From Aphodousia faecalis (GTDB lineage: Bacteria > Pseudomonadota > Gammaproteobacteria > Burkholderiales > Burkholderiaceae_F), in the NCBI GenBank assembly GCA_018712705.1, contig DVGM01000009.1, positions 1 through 64,000 of the forward strand: DNA of 64,000 nt. Reading direction: 5' to 3'. A model generated the notes under the pieces. The model made no database searches. It was not told the origin of the DNA and saw only the letters and a program-made list of their open reading frames with translations. This document shows, one piece after another, positions 34,686 to 43,650 of the stretch. Within the stretch, counting starts at the first letter, position 1, and every line of letters starts with the position of its first letter. The translations under genes and the position numbers were made by a program.

Positions 34686-35315
34686 ATGGCTGACCGTTAT
34701 AACGTTCCGAACCTTGCGGCCGGAGAAATTCACCGGGCGGAAGAAACGATTCACCGCTCACGTTTCATCGTGACAATGGCTCGAGTGAGTTCTTCTGAGG
34801 AAGCCAAGGCATTTATCGACTCTGTCCGAGCCGAGCACGACCAGGCAACTCACAATTGTTGGGCGTACGTAGCAGGCGAACCTGGCAGTACGGCTCAAAT
34901 CGGTGCCAGTGACGACGGAGAACCGAAAGGTACGGCAGGCCGTCCCATGCTTACAGTATTACTTCATTGCGGAGTGGGAGAGATCGCTGCGGTTGTCACC
35001 CGCTATTTCGGCGGCATTTTGCTGGGAACAGGCGGTTTGGTTCGTGCCTATCAGGGATTGGTTAAGTTAGGATTAGAAACTCTTCCAGTAACCGAACGCG
35101 TTCCATCCGATCTTTTGAAATTCACACTGGAACATCCTTTTGTCAATATTGCCCTTCGAGAATTTGAAAACAATCAGGCAAGAATTCTCGAAAAAGACTT
35201 CGCAATGGATGCCACCTTCACGGTTTCAGTTCCGCAGTCACAAGCAGAAAACCTGATTAACACCCTCACTGAAAAAACATCAGGTGGTTTGCTTATTGAA
35301 AAAATACAGGGATAA
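34686..35315 (+). CDS. IMPACT/YigZ family protein
   Basis: 209 residues. The UPF0029 N-terminal domain is clear: RSRFIVTMARVSSSEEAKAFI, ATHNCWAYVAG, DDGEPKGTAGRPML and TRYFGGILLGTGGLVRAY. A C-terminal DUF1949-like ferredoxin-fold domain follows. Family members bind nucleotides or ribosomes; role undefined. No strong ribosome site; the ATG at 34686 is chosen by homology to the family N-terminus. Confidence 0.88.
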   Translation: MADRYNVPNLAAGEIHRAEETIHRSRFIVTMARVSSSEEAKAFIDSVRAEHDQATHNCWAYVAGEPGSTAQIGASDDGEPKGTAGRPMLTVLLHCGVGEIAAVVTRYFGGILLGTGGLVRAYQGLVKLGLETLPVTERVPSDLLKFTLEHPFVNIALREFENNQARILEKDFAMDATFTVSVPQSQAENLINTLTEKTSGGLLIEKIQG

Positions 35316-35434
35316 CCCGTACAATACTCGACGTGCGTCAAATTTTGGCGCTCTCTTTACAACTCTTGTGGGCTTCAGATCTCTGCCTAACAGTTTTCGA
35401 GATCGAGGTACCCGCCCTTACAGAAAGGACGGAT

Positions 35435-36787
35435 ATGAAAAAACCTATTTATAAAGTTCTGTACTTCCAGGTGATCTGCGCGATCATCATCGGTGTTCTT
35501 CTCGGCTATTTTTACCCGGATCTCGGTGCTTCCATGAAGCCGCTCGGAGACGGCTTCATCAAATTAATCAAAATGATTATCGCCCCGGTGATCTTCTGTA
35601 CGGTTGTGACCGGTATTGCCGGCATGGAAGACATGAAAAAAGTGGGCAAAACGGGCGGCTTGGCCATTTTGTACTTTGAGGTCGTCAGTACCATTGCCTT
35701 GGTGGTCGGTCTTATCCTGGTTAACACCCTGGGGCCTGGCCGCGGCATGCACATTGATCCGGCTACGCTTGATGCCGGTTCTGTTGCCGTTTACACCTCG
35801 GGCGACAAAATGGAGTCAACGGCGCAATTCCTGATGAACATCATCCCGAACACGGTGGTGAGCGCCTTTGCCGAAGGCAACATTTTGCAAGTACTCTTTT
35901 TCTCCATCCTTTTCGGGATCGCTTTACACCAATTCGGTGGCCGCGGCACCTTGGTCTTTGACGTGATTGAAAAGAGCTCGCAAATCCTTTTCCAAATCGT
36001 CAACATGATCATGAAGGTTGCCCCGATCGGTGCGTTTGGGGCCATGGCCTTTACGATCGGCAAATACGGTGTCCAATCGCTTCTGCCTTTGGCCGAACTG
36101 ATGGGTACGTTCTATCTCACCTGCCTGCTCTTTATCTTCGTTGTGTTGGGTGCCATTTGCCGCTACGCAGGCTTTTCCGTATGGAAATACATCTGCTACA
36201 TCAAGGAAGAGCTTCTCATCGTGTTGGGCACTTCTTCTTCTGAATCCGCGCTGCCCAAGATCATGGATAAGCTTGAAAAAGCCGGTGTGAGCAAATCGGT
36301 CGTAGGTCTTGTTGTTCCGACCGGTTACTCCTTTAACTTGGACGGCACCGCGATTTACCTCACAATGGCAGCCGTTTTCATTGCTCAGGCTTGTGACGTA
36401 GATATGACACTTACCCAAGAACTTACCCTCTTGGCCGTGCTGCTTTTAACCAGTAAAGGCGCTGCCGGTGTCACGGGTTCTGGCTTCATTGTTCTGGCCG
36501 CTACCCTTTCAGCCGTGGGTCATGTCCCGGTGGCAGGTCTTGCCTTAATTCTCGGTATTGACCGCTTCATGTCCGAAGCTCGCGCCTTGACCAATATTAT
36601 TGGTAACGGTATTGCTACGATTGTGGTTGGCAAATGGTGTAAGGAACTCGATGAAGAAAAACTGCACAGTGTTTTAGGGAAATCCGATGCCAAAATCCCT
36701 GAAATGCCCGAACTACCTGAGCCTAAGGTTTTCCGGGATACGCAGGAACTAAAATACATTCCTATTGACGATTACACAAACCGTTAA
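35435..36787 (+). CDS. dctA: C4-dicarboxylate:cation symporter DctA
   Basis: 450 residues from ATG at 35435 behind AAAGGACG; the long in-frame GTG extension at 35333 has no ribosome site. DAACS family: KPLGDGFIKLIKMIIAPVIFCTVVTGIAGM, SSSESALPKIMDKLEK, the NLDGTAIY motif in GYSFNLDGTAIYLTMA, and GVTGSGFIVLAATL. Imports succinate, fumarate or malate with protons or sodium; the short C-terminal tail is cytosolic. Terminator at 36799. Confidence 0.94.
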   Translation: MKKPIYKVLYFQVICAIIIGVLLGYFYPDLGASMKPLGDGFIKLIKMIIAPVIFCTVVTGIAGMEDMKKVGKTGGLAILYFEVVSTIALVVGLILVNTLGPGRGMHIDPATLDAGSVAVYTSGDKMESTAQFLMNIIPNTVVSAFAEGNILQVLFFSILFGIALHQFGGRGTLVFDVIEKSSQILFQIVNMIMKVAPIGAFGAMAFTIGKYGVQSLLPLAELMGTFYLTCLLFIFVVLGAICRYAGFSVWKYICYIKEELLIVLGTSSSESALPKIMDKLEKAGVSKSVVGLVVPTGYSFNLDGTAIYLTMAAVFIAQACDVDMTLTQELTLLAVLLLTSKGAAGVTGSGFIVLAATLSAVGHVPVAGLALILGIDRFMSEARALTNIIGNGIATIVVGKWCKELDEEKLHSVLGKSDAKIPEMPELPEPKVFRDTQELKYIPIDDYTNR

Positions 36788-36798
36788 TATAAGAAAAA

Positions 36799-36834
36799 GC
36801 CCTCTATTTAAGAAACAATAGGGGGCAATTTTTT
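36799..36834 (+). terminator. terminator after dctA
   Basis: 10-bp stem GCCCTCTATT/AATAGGGGGC (one T-G pair) followed by T6. A second overlapping hairpin GGGGGCAA/TTGCCCCC (36821-36840) can compete. Confidence 0.8.
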
Positions 36835-36897
36835 GCCCCCACCACACAAAAATTCGGAAAAAAATGAAAACACGATAAAAAGAATAAGAACCCTGTA

Positions 36898-36985
36898 CGT
36901 CTTAGAGATCAGTCCTGACTTCAGTCAAGTTGACATAAAGTGGCCTTAACTTATATTAGAAAACTTCTTAGATTAGATGTCGTAA
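36898..36985 (-). repeat. porin-3'-tail-like sequence downstream of nrdB
   Basis: On the minus strand the bases just past nrdB read like the last codons and 3' flank of the porin relic at 55801-55900: GGT...(C/A)TCTAATCT(A/G)AGAAG, then TCTAATATAAGTTAA versus TCTAATCTAAGTTAA, and further GACTGAAGT versus GATTGAAGT ending in (T)CTC(T/A)AAGACG. The match is interrupted by small gaps but clearly homologous. It marks an old recombination or insertion joint at the nrdAB 3' end. Confidence 0.65.
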
Positions 36986-36988
36986 ATA

Positions 36989-38002
36989 CTACCGAATTCT
37001 CGTAGGCTCTAATTTAAAAGGCTCTTGCGCTGCTCCCCAAACATCTGACCAGTCACCAGTTAAGGCTCCTTTGGCATAATCAACCACTCTATTTTCAAAG
37101 AAATTTGTATGAGTAACCCCAAGCATGGCATCCACCCACGGCAATGGATTTTTAGTCTCTTTGAAGATAGCTTTCATCCCCATAGCAGTTAATCGACGAT
37201 CAGCGATAAATCGAATATAACGTTTGACTTCTTCTTTGGTCAGTTTTTGCATTTCACTGACTCCAAATGCCAAATCAATAAAACGATCCTCAAGCTCAAC
37301 CATTGTCTCCGCTATGGTATAAATCGTCCGTTTTAGTTCATCATTCCACATCCCAGGATTCTGCGAGATGTACTCTCTAAACAGTCGAATCATTGATTCG
37401 GTGTGCAGAGTCTCATCATTAATGGACCACGCGATGATTTGTCCCATTCCTCGCATCGTGCCGTTTCTTGTGAAGTTAAGAAGCATGACAAAGCTTGAGA
37501 AAAGCTGCATACCCTCGGTGAAAGCAGAAAAAGCGGCCATTTTTGCGGCCATATTCTCATTGTCATTTAACCGGATACCGTGAAAGTAATCATGCTTGGC
37601 AGCCATCTCTTCGTATTGCAAAAACTCGTTGTAAATCGTCTCTGGCATGCCGAGCGTCTCAATCAAGTGCGAGTAAGCGGCAATATGGACGGCCTCTCGA
37701 GCAGCAAAACTTGAAAGCATCATCCGTACTTCTGGCTGTGGAAAGGCCGGCAGGTAGGTATAAACGTAGGCGGAACTGACGTCTATATCTCCCTGGGTGA
37801 AAAAGCGGAAAACTTTCGTTAAAAAGTCTTTTTCGTTGTCTGTCAGTCTTGTTTTCCAATCCTTGACATCTTCCACCATAGGCACTTCGGTCCAAAGCCA
37901 ATGCATTTGTTCGCTTTGCATGAAAGCTTCATAAGCCCACGGATAAGCAAAAGGCTTGTAGTAATCACGCGTTTGCGTCAAAAGTGTTCTTTTTTCTGAC
38001 AT
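36989..38002 (-). CDS. nrdB: class Ia ribonucleotide reductase beta subunit
   Basis: 337 residues. Diiron and radical residues of class Ia R2 are all visible: Asp in TQGDIDVSS, Glu and His in REAVHIAAY with the radical Tyr four residues after His, Glu in FTEGMQLFSSF, and Glu/His in NDETLHTE. Generates the tyrosyl radical used by NrdA; needs oxygen. Two bp separate nrdA and nrdB. Shorter than E. coli NrdB (376). Sequence downstream resembles a porin tail. Confidence 0.93.
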   Translation of the reverse strand: MSEKRTLLTQTRDYYKPFAYPWAYEAFMQSEQMHWLWTEVPMVEDVKDWKTRLTDNEKDFLTKVFRFFTQGDIDVSSAYVYTYLPAFPQPEVRMMLSSFAAREAVHIAAYSHLIETLGMPETIYNEFLQYEEMAAKHDYFHGIRLNDNENMAAKMAAFSAFTEGMQLFSSFVMLLNFTRNGTMRGMGQIIAWSINDETLHTESMIRLFREYISQNPGMWNDELKRTIYTIAETMVELEDRFIDLAFGVSEMQKLTKEEVKRYIRFIADRRLTAMGMKAIFKETKNPLPWVDAMLGVTHTNFFENRVVDYAKGALTGDWSDVWGAAQEPFKLEPTRIR

Positions 38003-38004
38003 GT

Positions 38005-39780
38005 TTATCCCTCACAAGCCAAACAAGCACTATCAGTGAGCACTTCCTGCATATTGATCTCATCCTCTATACGTCTGCGCTCCAAAGCTAAGCCAATACG
38101 GTCGGCTTTTCTGAGTTTGTCACTTCGACAGTAGTACAAAGATTTCAAGCCTTTTTTCCAGGCCAGGAAATGGCATGCGTGCAAATAAGCCACCGAAACG
38201 TCAGCCGGGAAAAAGAGATTCACCGACTGCCCCTGATCAATAAACGCCTGTCTGTCGGCCGCAAGCTCAATGATCCAACGCTGATCAAGTTCTTGCGCGG
38301 TCTTAAAAACATCTCTTATCGCCTTAGGGATTGCGTCAATATGTTGAACACTTCCATCATGGGCGATGATATCCGTCCACACTTCATCCGTGTTTAAACC
38401 CAGTTGACCTAACGCTTTGACAAGATAGCGATTTTTGACAATGTGAGCGCCGGATATCGTATCTTGCCTATAAACATTGGCTCGACGCGGTTCGATAGAG
38501 GGAGAGGTGTTGCCCACTATGAGGCTTGATGAGGCGTTGGGCGCCACCGCCATCCAATGCGAAAATCGCCTCTGAACTCCACTCGCCTTAGCATCCGGAC
38601 ACGGTCCTCGTTTTTCAACCAGCACACGATCTGCCCGAGCGCAAGCCTCACGAATATGACTAAAAATTTGACGATTAACCGATTTTGCTAGAGCTGAATC
38701 AAAAGGAATATCACGTCGTTGGAAATAAGCATGCAGACCTAACGCGCCCAGACCAATGGAACGCTCCCTTTCGGCCGAGCGCTTTGCTCGAGCGATGCTT
38801 GCGGACGCATGATCAATGAAGTATTGCAGAACATTGTCCAAAAACTCCATGACATCTTGAACAAAGAGAGGATCTTCTTTCCAATCATCAAAATATTCAA
38901 GATTTAGAGAACTTAGACAACAAACAGCGGTTCGATCCGCATTGGTAGGAAGAAAGATTTCCGTACATAAATTCGAGCCATTAATTCTCAAACCTTGTTT
39001 TTTTAACCATTCAGGCAGCGCTTTATTGGCGGTATCTATAAAAACCAAATAGGGCTCCCCTGTTTGCATTCTCAGTTCCAAAATACGTTGCCAAATATCT
39101 CTGACGCTGGCGATTTCGACAACCTTACCTGAATGTGGATCTATCAAAGGCCAAGAGTCATCGGCTTCACTGTCGAGCATACTGGCTTCAACTTTTTTCA
39201 TAAATGCATCGGTGATATTGATTCCATGGTGCAAATTAAGAGTGCGCATGTTTTGGTCACCGGTTGGTTTGCGCATCTCAATGAACTGAATAATGTCAGG
39301 GTGATCAACAGACAAAAAAGCTGAATAGGAACCTCTACGCGTTGTTCCTTGCCGATAAGCCAGGCATGCCGCGTCATAAACCTTCAGATGCGGCATGATA
39401 CCCACGCTTTTTTCGTCAGCGCTTCGAATTCCAAGATGAATCCCCACACCGCCTCCCAACATTGAAAGCCAATTCACCTCAGAAAGAGTGTTCACCAATC
39501 CTTCCGCACTATCTTCCATATAAGACAGAAAACAACTGACAGGGAGCCCTTTCTTGGTGCGCCCGAAAGACAACACTGGTGTTGAAAAACTCAACCAATG
39601 CTTGGATGCGTATTCATAAATTCTCTGCGCATGAGCTTCGTCGCTGCCGAAAGCTTCAGCCACAAAAGCCAAGCGCTCCTGAGGACTTTTTTCCTCTGCC
39701 CTCATGTAGCTTTCACGCAAACGAATTAAGCCCAATTCATCAAAAAGACTGTCTCGTGAATAATCGATTTTGACTGACAT
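38005..39780 (-). CDS. nrdA: class I ribonucleotide reductase alpha subunit without ATP-cone
   Basis: 591 residues against ~760 for E. coli NrdA. The catalytic barrel is intact: substrate-site Cys in VSCFLSYMEDS, GGGVGIHLG, the NxCxE site GSNLCTEI, second Cys in AVCCLSSLNLEY, the Tyr pair LKSLYYCRS and the C-terminal reducing pair SACLACEG. Missing is the N-terminal ~100-residue ATP-cone, the overall-activity site, so dATP feedback should be absent. The short form with the short NrdB is typical of phage or transferred enzymes. No recognisable NrdR box pair upstream. Confidence 0.92.
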   Translation of the reverse strand: MSVKIDYSRDSLFDELGLIRLRESYMRAEEKSPQERLAFVAEAFGSDEAHAQRIYEYASKHWLSFSTPVLSFGRTKKGLPVSCFLSYMEDSAEGLVNTLSEVNWLSMLGGGVGIHLGIRSADEKSVGIMPHLKVYDAACLAYRQGTTRRGSYSAFLSVDHPDIIQFIEMRKPTGDQNMRTLNLHHGINITDAFMKKVEASMLDSEADDSWPLIDPHSGKVVEIASVRDIWQRILELRMQTGEPYLVFIDTANKALPEWLKKQGLRINGSNLCTEIFLPTNADRTAVCCLSSLNLEYFDDWKEDPLFVQDVMEFLDNVLQYFIDHASASIARAKRSAERERSIGLGALGLHAYFQRRDIPFDSALAKSVNRQIFSHIREACARADRVLVEKRGPCPDAKASGVQRRFSHWMAVAPNASSSLIVGNTSPSIEPRRANVYRQDTISGAHIVKNRYLVKALGQLGLNTDEVWTDIIAHDGSVQHIDAIPKAIRDVFKTAQELDQRWIIELAADRQAFIDQGQSVNLFFPADVSVAYLHACHFLAWKKGLKSLYYCRSDKLRKADRIGLALERRRIEDEINMQEVLTDSACLACEG

Positions 39781-39848
39781 AACAGTACAAACAAAAAAAT
39801 AGGTTTCAAAAAAATGGATTCGTGCTACTTCACTGTGTTTTTGTTACA

Positions 39849-39903
39849 CAAAAAGGTCTGAGTTGCAGGCTACTTGCCTTTTGGGATTGCCTTTCAGACC
39901 TTT
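39849..39903 (-). terminator. terminator of the rhodanese gene
   Basis: 10-bp stem AAAGGTCTGA/TCAGACCTTT with a 32-nt loop; on the minus strand it runs into TTTTTGTG. Confidence 0.65.
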
Positions 39904-39910
39904 GATGAGT

Positions 39911-40348
39911 TTACTGAGCGGAATTTTCTAAACCATATGGCCATTGAGAGGTACCGTACATGTTATAGACGTGACGATAACCGGTGCTGATCAAAATTCT
40001 AGCTGCACGTTCGGCACGCACACCTGAACGACAATGGACAAGTATTTTCTGATCAAAATCGGGAGCTACCGTCAATCGCGCACCTTTTTTAAGCTGTCCG
40101 AGCGGAATATTGACACTACCTTTAATGAAACCCTCTTTCAAACGCTCAATCGGTTCACGAACGTCGATGACAACAACACCATCAGCAATCATTTCTCGAG
40201 CCACCTCCGGCACTACTTTTTGGTAGGCTGGATCTTCGAAAGTCAAAGGCACAGCAGGTTGCGGATCAACTGGTTCCAAAGCCTGAGCTAAAGGGATCGT
40301 CAAAAATAAAGATGTTGCTAAAGCAACAAGTGCTTTTCGAGAAATCAT
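39911..40348 (-). CDS. exported rhodanese-like domain protein
   Basis: 145 residues. Signal peptide MISRKALVALATSLFLTIPLAQA, then a single rhodanese domain with VVVIDVREPIERLKEGFIKGSVNIP and the active-site loop VHCRSGVRAERAA (Cys then Arg). Periplasmic sulfur transferase or redox-linked protein; substrate unknown. Monocistronic. Confidence 0.88.
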   Translation of the reverse strand: MISRKALVALATSLFLTIPLAQALEPVDPQPAVPLTFEDPAYQKVVPEVAREMIADGVVVIDVREPIERLKEGFIKGSVNIPLGQLKKGARLTVAPDFDQKILVHCRSGVRAERAARILISTGYRHVYNMYGTSQWPYGLENSAQ

Positions 40349-40692
40349 TTTCTATCCTCTTTTAAATCTGATTGGAATTAACACTGGGACTGATGACTAG
40401 GCATTTTTCAAATTAGCCTGAACAACAAAGTGGTTTTACCAAAAGGTAACGCGACAATACAAAAACCATAATCTTTCTCCTAATTAACAACCTTTTAGGA
40501 TTTTATCTTATTAGAACAACAATATTTTGTAATAAGAATGACTATCTATACTACTAATAGATTTTGAAATGCTTTTCTCTAAAGTTTTATAAATACACTC
40601 AACAATCGCCTCAGCGCTCATGCCTGCTACGCAATAAACTGATTTCCTTGATCGTTCGAAACTATCGACAATCACTCATAAGAGAAGGAACA
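40349..40692. other. AT-rich interval without a gene
   Basis: 344 bp between the rhodanese start and the group II intron remnant. It holds the rhodanese promoter region and, next to 40692, what would be the 3' exon of the vanished intron. I find no ORF with a ribosome site and no RNA gene. Confidence 0.6.
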
Positions 40693-40769
40693 ATCGGATA
40701 GGAGGTAGGCAGTTATTCTGTCTACCGTCCTTCCACACCACCCATCGTACGGTTCCGTAATGGGCGGTT
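40693..40769 (-). mobile_element. group II intron remnant (domains V and VI)
   Basis: On the minus strand a domain-V fold is clear: 9-bp stem ACCGCCCAT/ATGGGTGGT (one G-U), a CG bulge, stem TACG/CGTA and a GAAC tetraloop. Next comes GTGTGGAAGGAC and a domain-VI hairpin GGTAG-ACAG-AATAA-CTG-CCTACC with the 3' terminus CTATCCGAT. This matches the 3' end of bacterial reverse-transcriptase-encoding introns. Domains I-IV and the RT gene are gone; the DNA upstream is a truncated aldo/keto reductase. Confidence 0.8.
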
Positions 40770-40843
40770 ATTAATAACTTCCTTGAGTTCGTTTCTCATA
40801 AACGTCCCCAAGACAGACCCATCCCTTTCGATAAAGAAAACCA

Positions 40844-41089
40844 TTAGTCAGCTGGATAAAGCTTCGTTTGAAGAATGACTTTTTCACGGGACAGGCCAAA
40901 GCGTCGAATCGCTTGCCCAACTTCTTTCTCGTTTCCATAAAAAGAGGCTGTGTCAATTAACCTGTAACCGCATTGAAGCGCACAACAAACAGCATTAATA
41001 CATTGCTCTCCTCTTAAACTCCATGTACCAAGGCCAATCCTCGGTAACTGAAAATCACTTGAAGTTTCTATTTGAGAGGTGGATGACAC
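40844..41089 (-). pseudogene. truncated aldo/keto reductase
   Basis: 81 residues from GTG at 41089 (GGAG upstream) match only the N-terminal quarter of an AKR: LPRIGLGTWSLRG, ALQCGYRLIDTASFYGNEKEVGQAI (catalytic Asp and Tyr), LSREKVILQTKLYPAD, then a stop. The Lys/His half of the active site and the barrel remainder are missing. The gene ends beside the intron remnant, suggesting one deletion removed the gene's 3' part and the intron body. Confidence 0.85.
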
Positions 41090-41149
41090 TTTTGAGCTCC
41101 TAGAAAAAAGGCCCCGTTTATACGATTCAGGGGCCTAGCGATCACTCTT

Positions 41150-41989
41150 TTATTTTTTTGAAATATCGGTACCGAAAAACTGTGTTGAAAGCTTGGATAG
41201 TTCCCCTGAAGCCCTTAAATCATTGAGAATTTTATTGAGTTCGGCTTGCAATTTTTCCGTTCCCTCTTTTTTCAGAGGAATACCGACAGAAGTTGTTTCA
41301 TCAGCAATAGCGGCGATTTTTACAGCAGCCTGTGGATGGACTTTTTTGTAGTCGTAATAGACCACCTCGGCATTTAATGTTGCATCAATTCGACCGCTCA
41401 ACAGCAATTCAAAGGTTTGGTTCAAATCGTCAACACCATCCACTTTTGCACCGTATTTTTCTGCAATTTCTGCATAGGTGCTCGAAATGGTATTCGCGGT
41501 CTGTTTACCTTTTAAATCTTGCATGGATTTAATTTCAGTATTTTGATCGGAAACGATAACGACCGTACGGTTATAGGCATAAGGTTCGGTAAAACGATAG
41601 GCTTTTTCTCGCTCAGGCGTCATGTCCACACCGTTAATCATGATGTCATAGCGACCGGCAGAAATACCTGCCAACAGTCCGTCCCATTTTCCTTCCACAA
41701 ATTGCGGCTCAACTCCCAACCTTTGAGCAATTAAACGACCGACTTCAATGTCATAACCAGTGAGTTTGCCTGACTGATCATGAAAGGTCCATGGCGACCA
41801 AGTCCCTTCCGTCGCAATCACAATTTTTCCTTTGGTACGAATTTGATCCAAAAGATCTTGACCGGATTGAGTTGCCGACATTTGCGCATCGACTGGTTCT
41901 TCTTTAGAACAGCCGCTTATTCCAAGCACAACAGATAACAAAGAGACGGGCAAAACCAATTGAAAAGTACGACGATTCAGCATTTTCAT
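41150..41989 (-). CDS. amino-acid ABC transporter substrate-binding lipoprotein
   Basis: 279 residues. Lipobox LGISGC (Cys27) marks a lipoprotein. SBP_3 domain: GTWSPWTFHDQSGKLTGYDIEVGRLIAQRLG, GRYDIMINGVDMTPEREKAYRFTEPYAY and QTANTISSTYAEIAEKYG. The pattern resembles cystine/amino-acid binders (TcyA/FliY-like); ligand inferred only. Last gene of a permease-ATPase-SBP operon. Confidence 0.9.
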   Translation of the reverse strand: MKMLNRRTFQLVLPVSLLSVVLGISGCSKEEPVDAQMSATQSGQDLLDQIRTKGKIVIATEGTWSPWTFHDQSGKLTGYDIEVGRLIAQRLGVEPQFVEGKWDGLLAGISAGRYDIMINGVDMTPEREKAYRFTEPYAYNRTVVIVSDQNTEIKSMQDLKGKQTANTISSTYAEIAEKYGAKVDGVDDLNQTFELLLSGRIDATLNAEVVYYDYKKVHPQAAVKIAAIADETTSVGIPLKKEGTEKLQAELNKILNDLRASGELSKLSTQFFGTDISKK

Positions 41990-42000
41990 ATCCTTTGAAA

Positions 42001-42750
42001 TTATTCTTTAGCGCTTTCTTCTTCGGTCATTTGCAAAAACGCTTTTGTACGAGAATCCTTCGGATGCTCAAAAAATTCTTTGGCGCTTCCCGATTCCACC
42101 ATAACGCCCCCATCCATAAACCAAACTTTATTGGATACGTTGCGAGCAAAACTCATCTCGTGCGTAACCACGAGCATTGTCATTCCTTCATCGGCCATTT
42201 CACGCATCAGAGTCAAAATACCCTGCGTTAATTCCGGATCGAGAGCTGAGGTCGGTTCATCGAAATAAATGATTTCTGGTTCAGCCGCTAAGGCTCTAGC
42301 AATGGCTACCCGCTGTTGCTGTCCACCGGACAATTCCGAAGGGTAATAGTCCTGTCTGTCTTCAAGACCCACTCGTTTTAATAGTGCTCGTCCTATATCC
42401 AATGCTTTCGCTTTCGAAACCCCTCGTCCGACAATGAGTCCTTCGGTTACGTTTTCCAATGCCGTTTTATTGAAAAACAGGTTGTAATTTTGAAAAACAA
42501 AAGCCGTCTTTTTGCGAATAGCCAAAATATCCTGGCGGTGCATCCGACTCATATCGTATGTTTTTTCATCAAAGGTCATCACTCCGGCATCGGCCTTTTC
42601 TAAAAAATTCATACAACGCAAAAGCGTCGTTTTTCCCGATCCGCTTGGGCCGATAATGGAGATTACGTCACCTTTATTGATTTTCAGATCCACCCCTTTA
42701 ATTACTTCCAGGTCGCCGAACGATTTTCGTAAATTTTTCACTTCAATCAT
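42001..42750 (-). CDS. amino-acid ABC transporter ATP-binding protein
   Basis: 249 residues from ATG at 42750; GGAG lies between an in-frame GTG (42762) and this ATG, so the later start is preferred. Walker A GPSGSGKTTLL, VFQNYNLF, LSGGQQQRVAIARAL, IIYFDEPTSALDPE, VVTHEMSFA. Drives the cystine/amino-acid-like importer. Confidence 0.94.
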   Translation of the reverse strand: MIEVKNLRKSFGDLEVIKGVDLKINKGDVISIIGPSGSGKTTLLRCMNFLEKADAGVMTFDEKTYDMSRMHRQDILAIRKKTAFVFQNYNLFFNKTALENVTEGLIVGRGVSKAKALDIGRALLKRVGLEDRQDYYPSELSGGQQQRVAIARALAAEPEIIYFDEPTSALDPELTQGILTLMREMADEGMTMLVVTHEMSFARNVSNKVWFMDGGVMVESGSAKEFFEHPKDSRTKAFLQMTEEESAKE

Positions 42751-42765
42751 TTGAGCTCCCACGCA

Positions 42766-43431
42766 TTAACGGCGACCGTACTTTTGCAAACGCTTTTCTC
42801 CACTCGTTTGCAGTTTGGTCAATACCGTGCAAAAAATTAGATAGATCAAACCTACTTCAACATAAAGCAGTAAAGGTTCGTACGTTCTGGCCACAATACG
42901 CTGCGTGGTCATAAACATTTCTGTCACCGTGATGTTGGCCGCCAAAGACGTATCCTTCACCATGGAAATAAGGGAATTACCCAGTGTGGGGAATGCTGTT
43001 CGAAAGGCTTGTGGCAAAACAATGCGGCGAATGGTTTGCCCCCAACTCATACCGGCGCAAAGACCTGCTTCAAGCTGACCTTTAGGAACCGATTCCAATG
43101 CCGCACGCATCGTCTCTGAACAATAGGCTCCCTCATTAATTGAAAAAACAACAACGGCCGCGACAAAAGGATCAATCAAAATACCAACGTGAGGTAAGCC
43201 GTAAAAAACGATAAAGAGTTGAACCAGAAGCGGCGTGCCGCGAATAATCCAAATATAAAAACGGGCAAGTTGGGTAAGAATCGGGACATTGGCAAACTGA
43301 ATCAAGGCCACAATAACCGCGATGATCAGTGCAAACGTAAACGATAGGGCTGTAAGCGGAATCGTTACCAACAGTCCCGGCAATAAAATATCCCAAAATG
43401 AATCCAGAAAAAGTTCCATCGCCGCGTTCAC
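42766..43431 (-). CDS. amino-acid ABC transporter permease
   Basis: 221 residues, probable GTG start at 43431 with GAGG upstream (ATG at 43419 is the alternative). Five membrane helices, RGTPLLVQLFIVFYGLP, INEGAYCSETMRAAL and the EAA loop ESVPKGQLEAGLCAGMSWGQ. First gene of the operon. Confidence 0.93.
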   Translation of the reverse strand: MNAAMELFLDSFWDILLPGLLVTIPLTALSFTFALIIAVIVALIQFANVPILTQLARFYIWIIRGTPLLVQLFIVFYGLPHVGILIDPFVAAVVVFSINEGAYCSETMRAALESVPKGQLEAGLCAGMSWGQTIRRIVLPQAFRTAFPTLGNSLISMVKDTSLAANITVTEMFMTTQRIVARTYEPLLLYVEVGLIYLIFCTVLTKLQTSGEKRLQKYGRR

Positions 43432-43650
43432 GAATCAACCCTCAATAAAACCAAACATTTTCTCAAAATGGGAAACAAAAGAATTCGTCGGATCAAGATT
43501 TCTTACCGACGGATCAGAAGCGTTTCTGAGTATAAAAAGCAATTCTTTGGGGCGTCAAATACTTTTTCTCTATTGGCAAAAAATTGCTTCAAGTAGGCAA
43601 CTTTGCAACACTCCAGTACAATTTTCAGAATATGTTTGGTGGGAGAAATC

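Noticed and set aside
36821..36840. GGGGGCAA/TTGCCCCC hairpin as a separate terminator
   Set aside because: No T-run follows on either strand; it competes with the better dctA terminator stem.
40771..40956. 61-codon minus-strand ORF overlapping the AKR fragment
   Set aside because: Out of frame with the AKR relic and no recognisable reverse-transcriptase motif, so not called as an intron ORF remnant.
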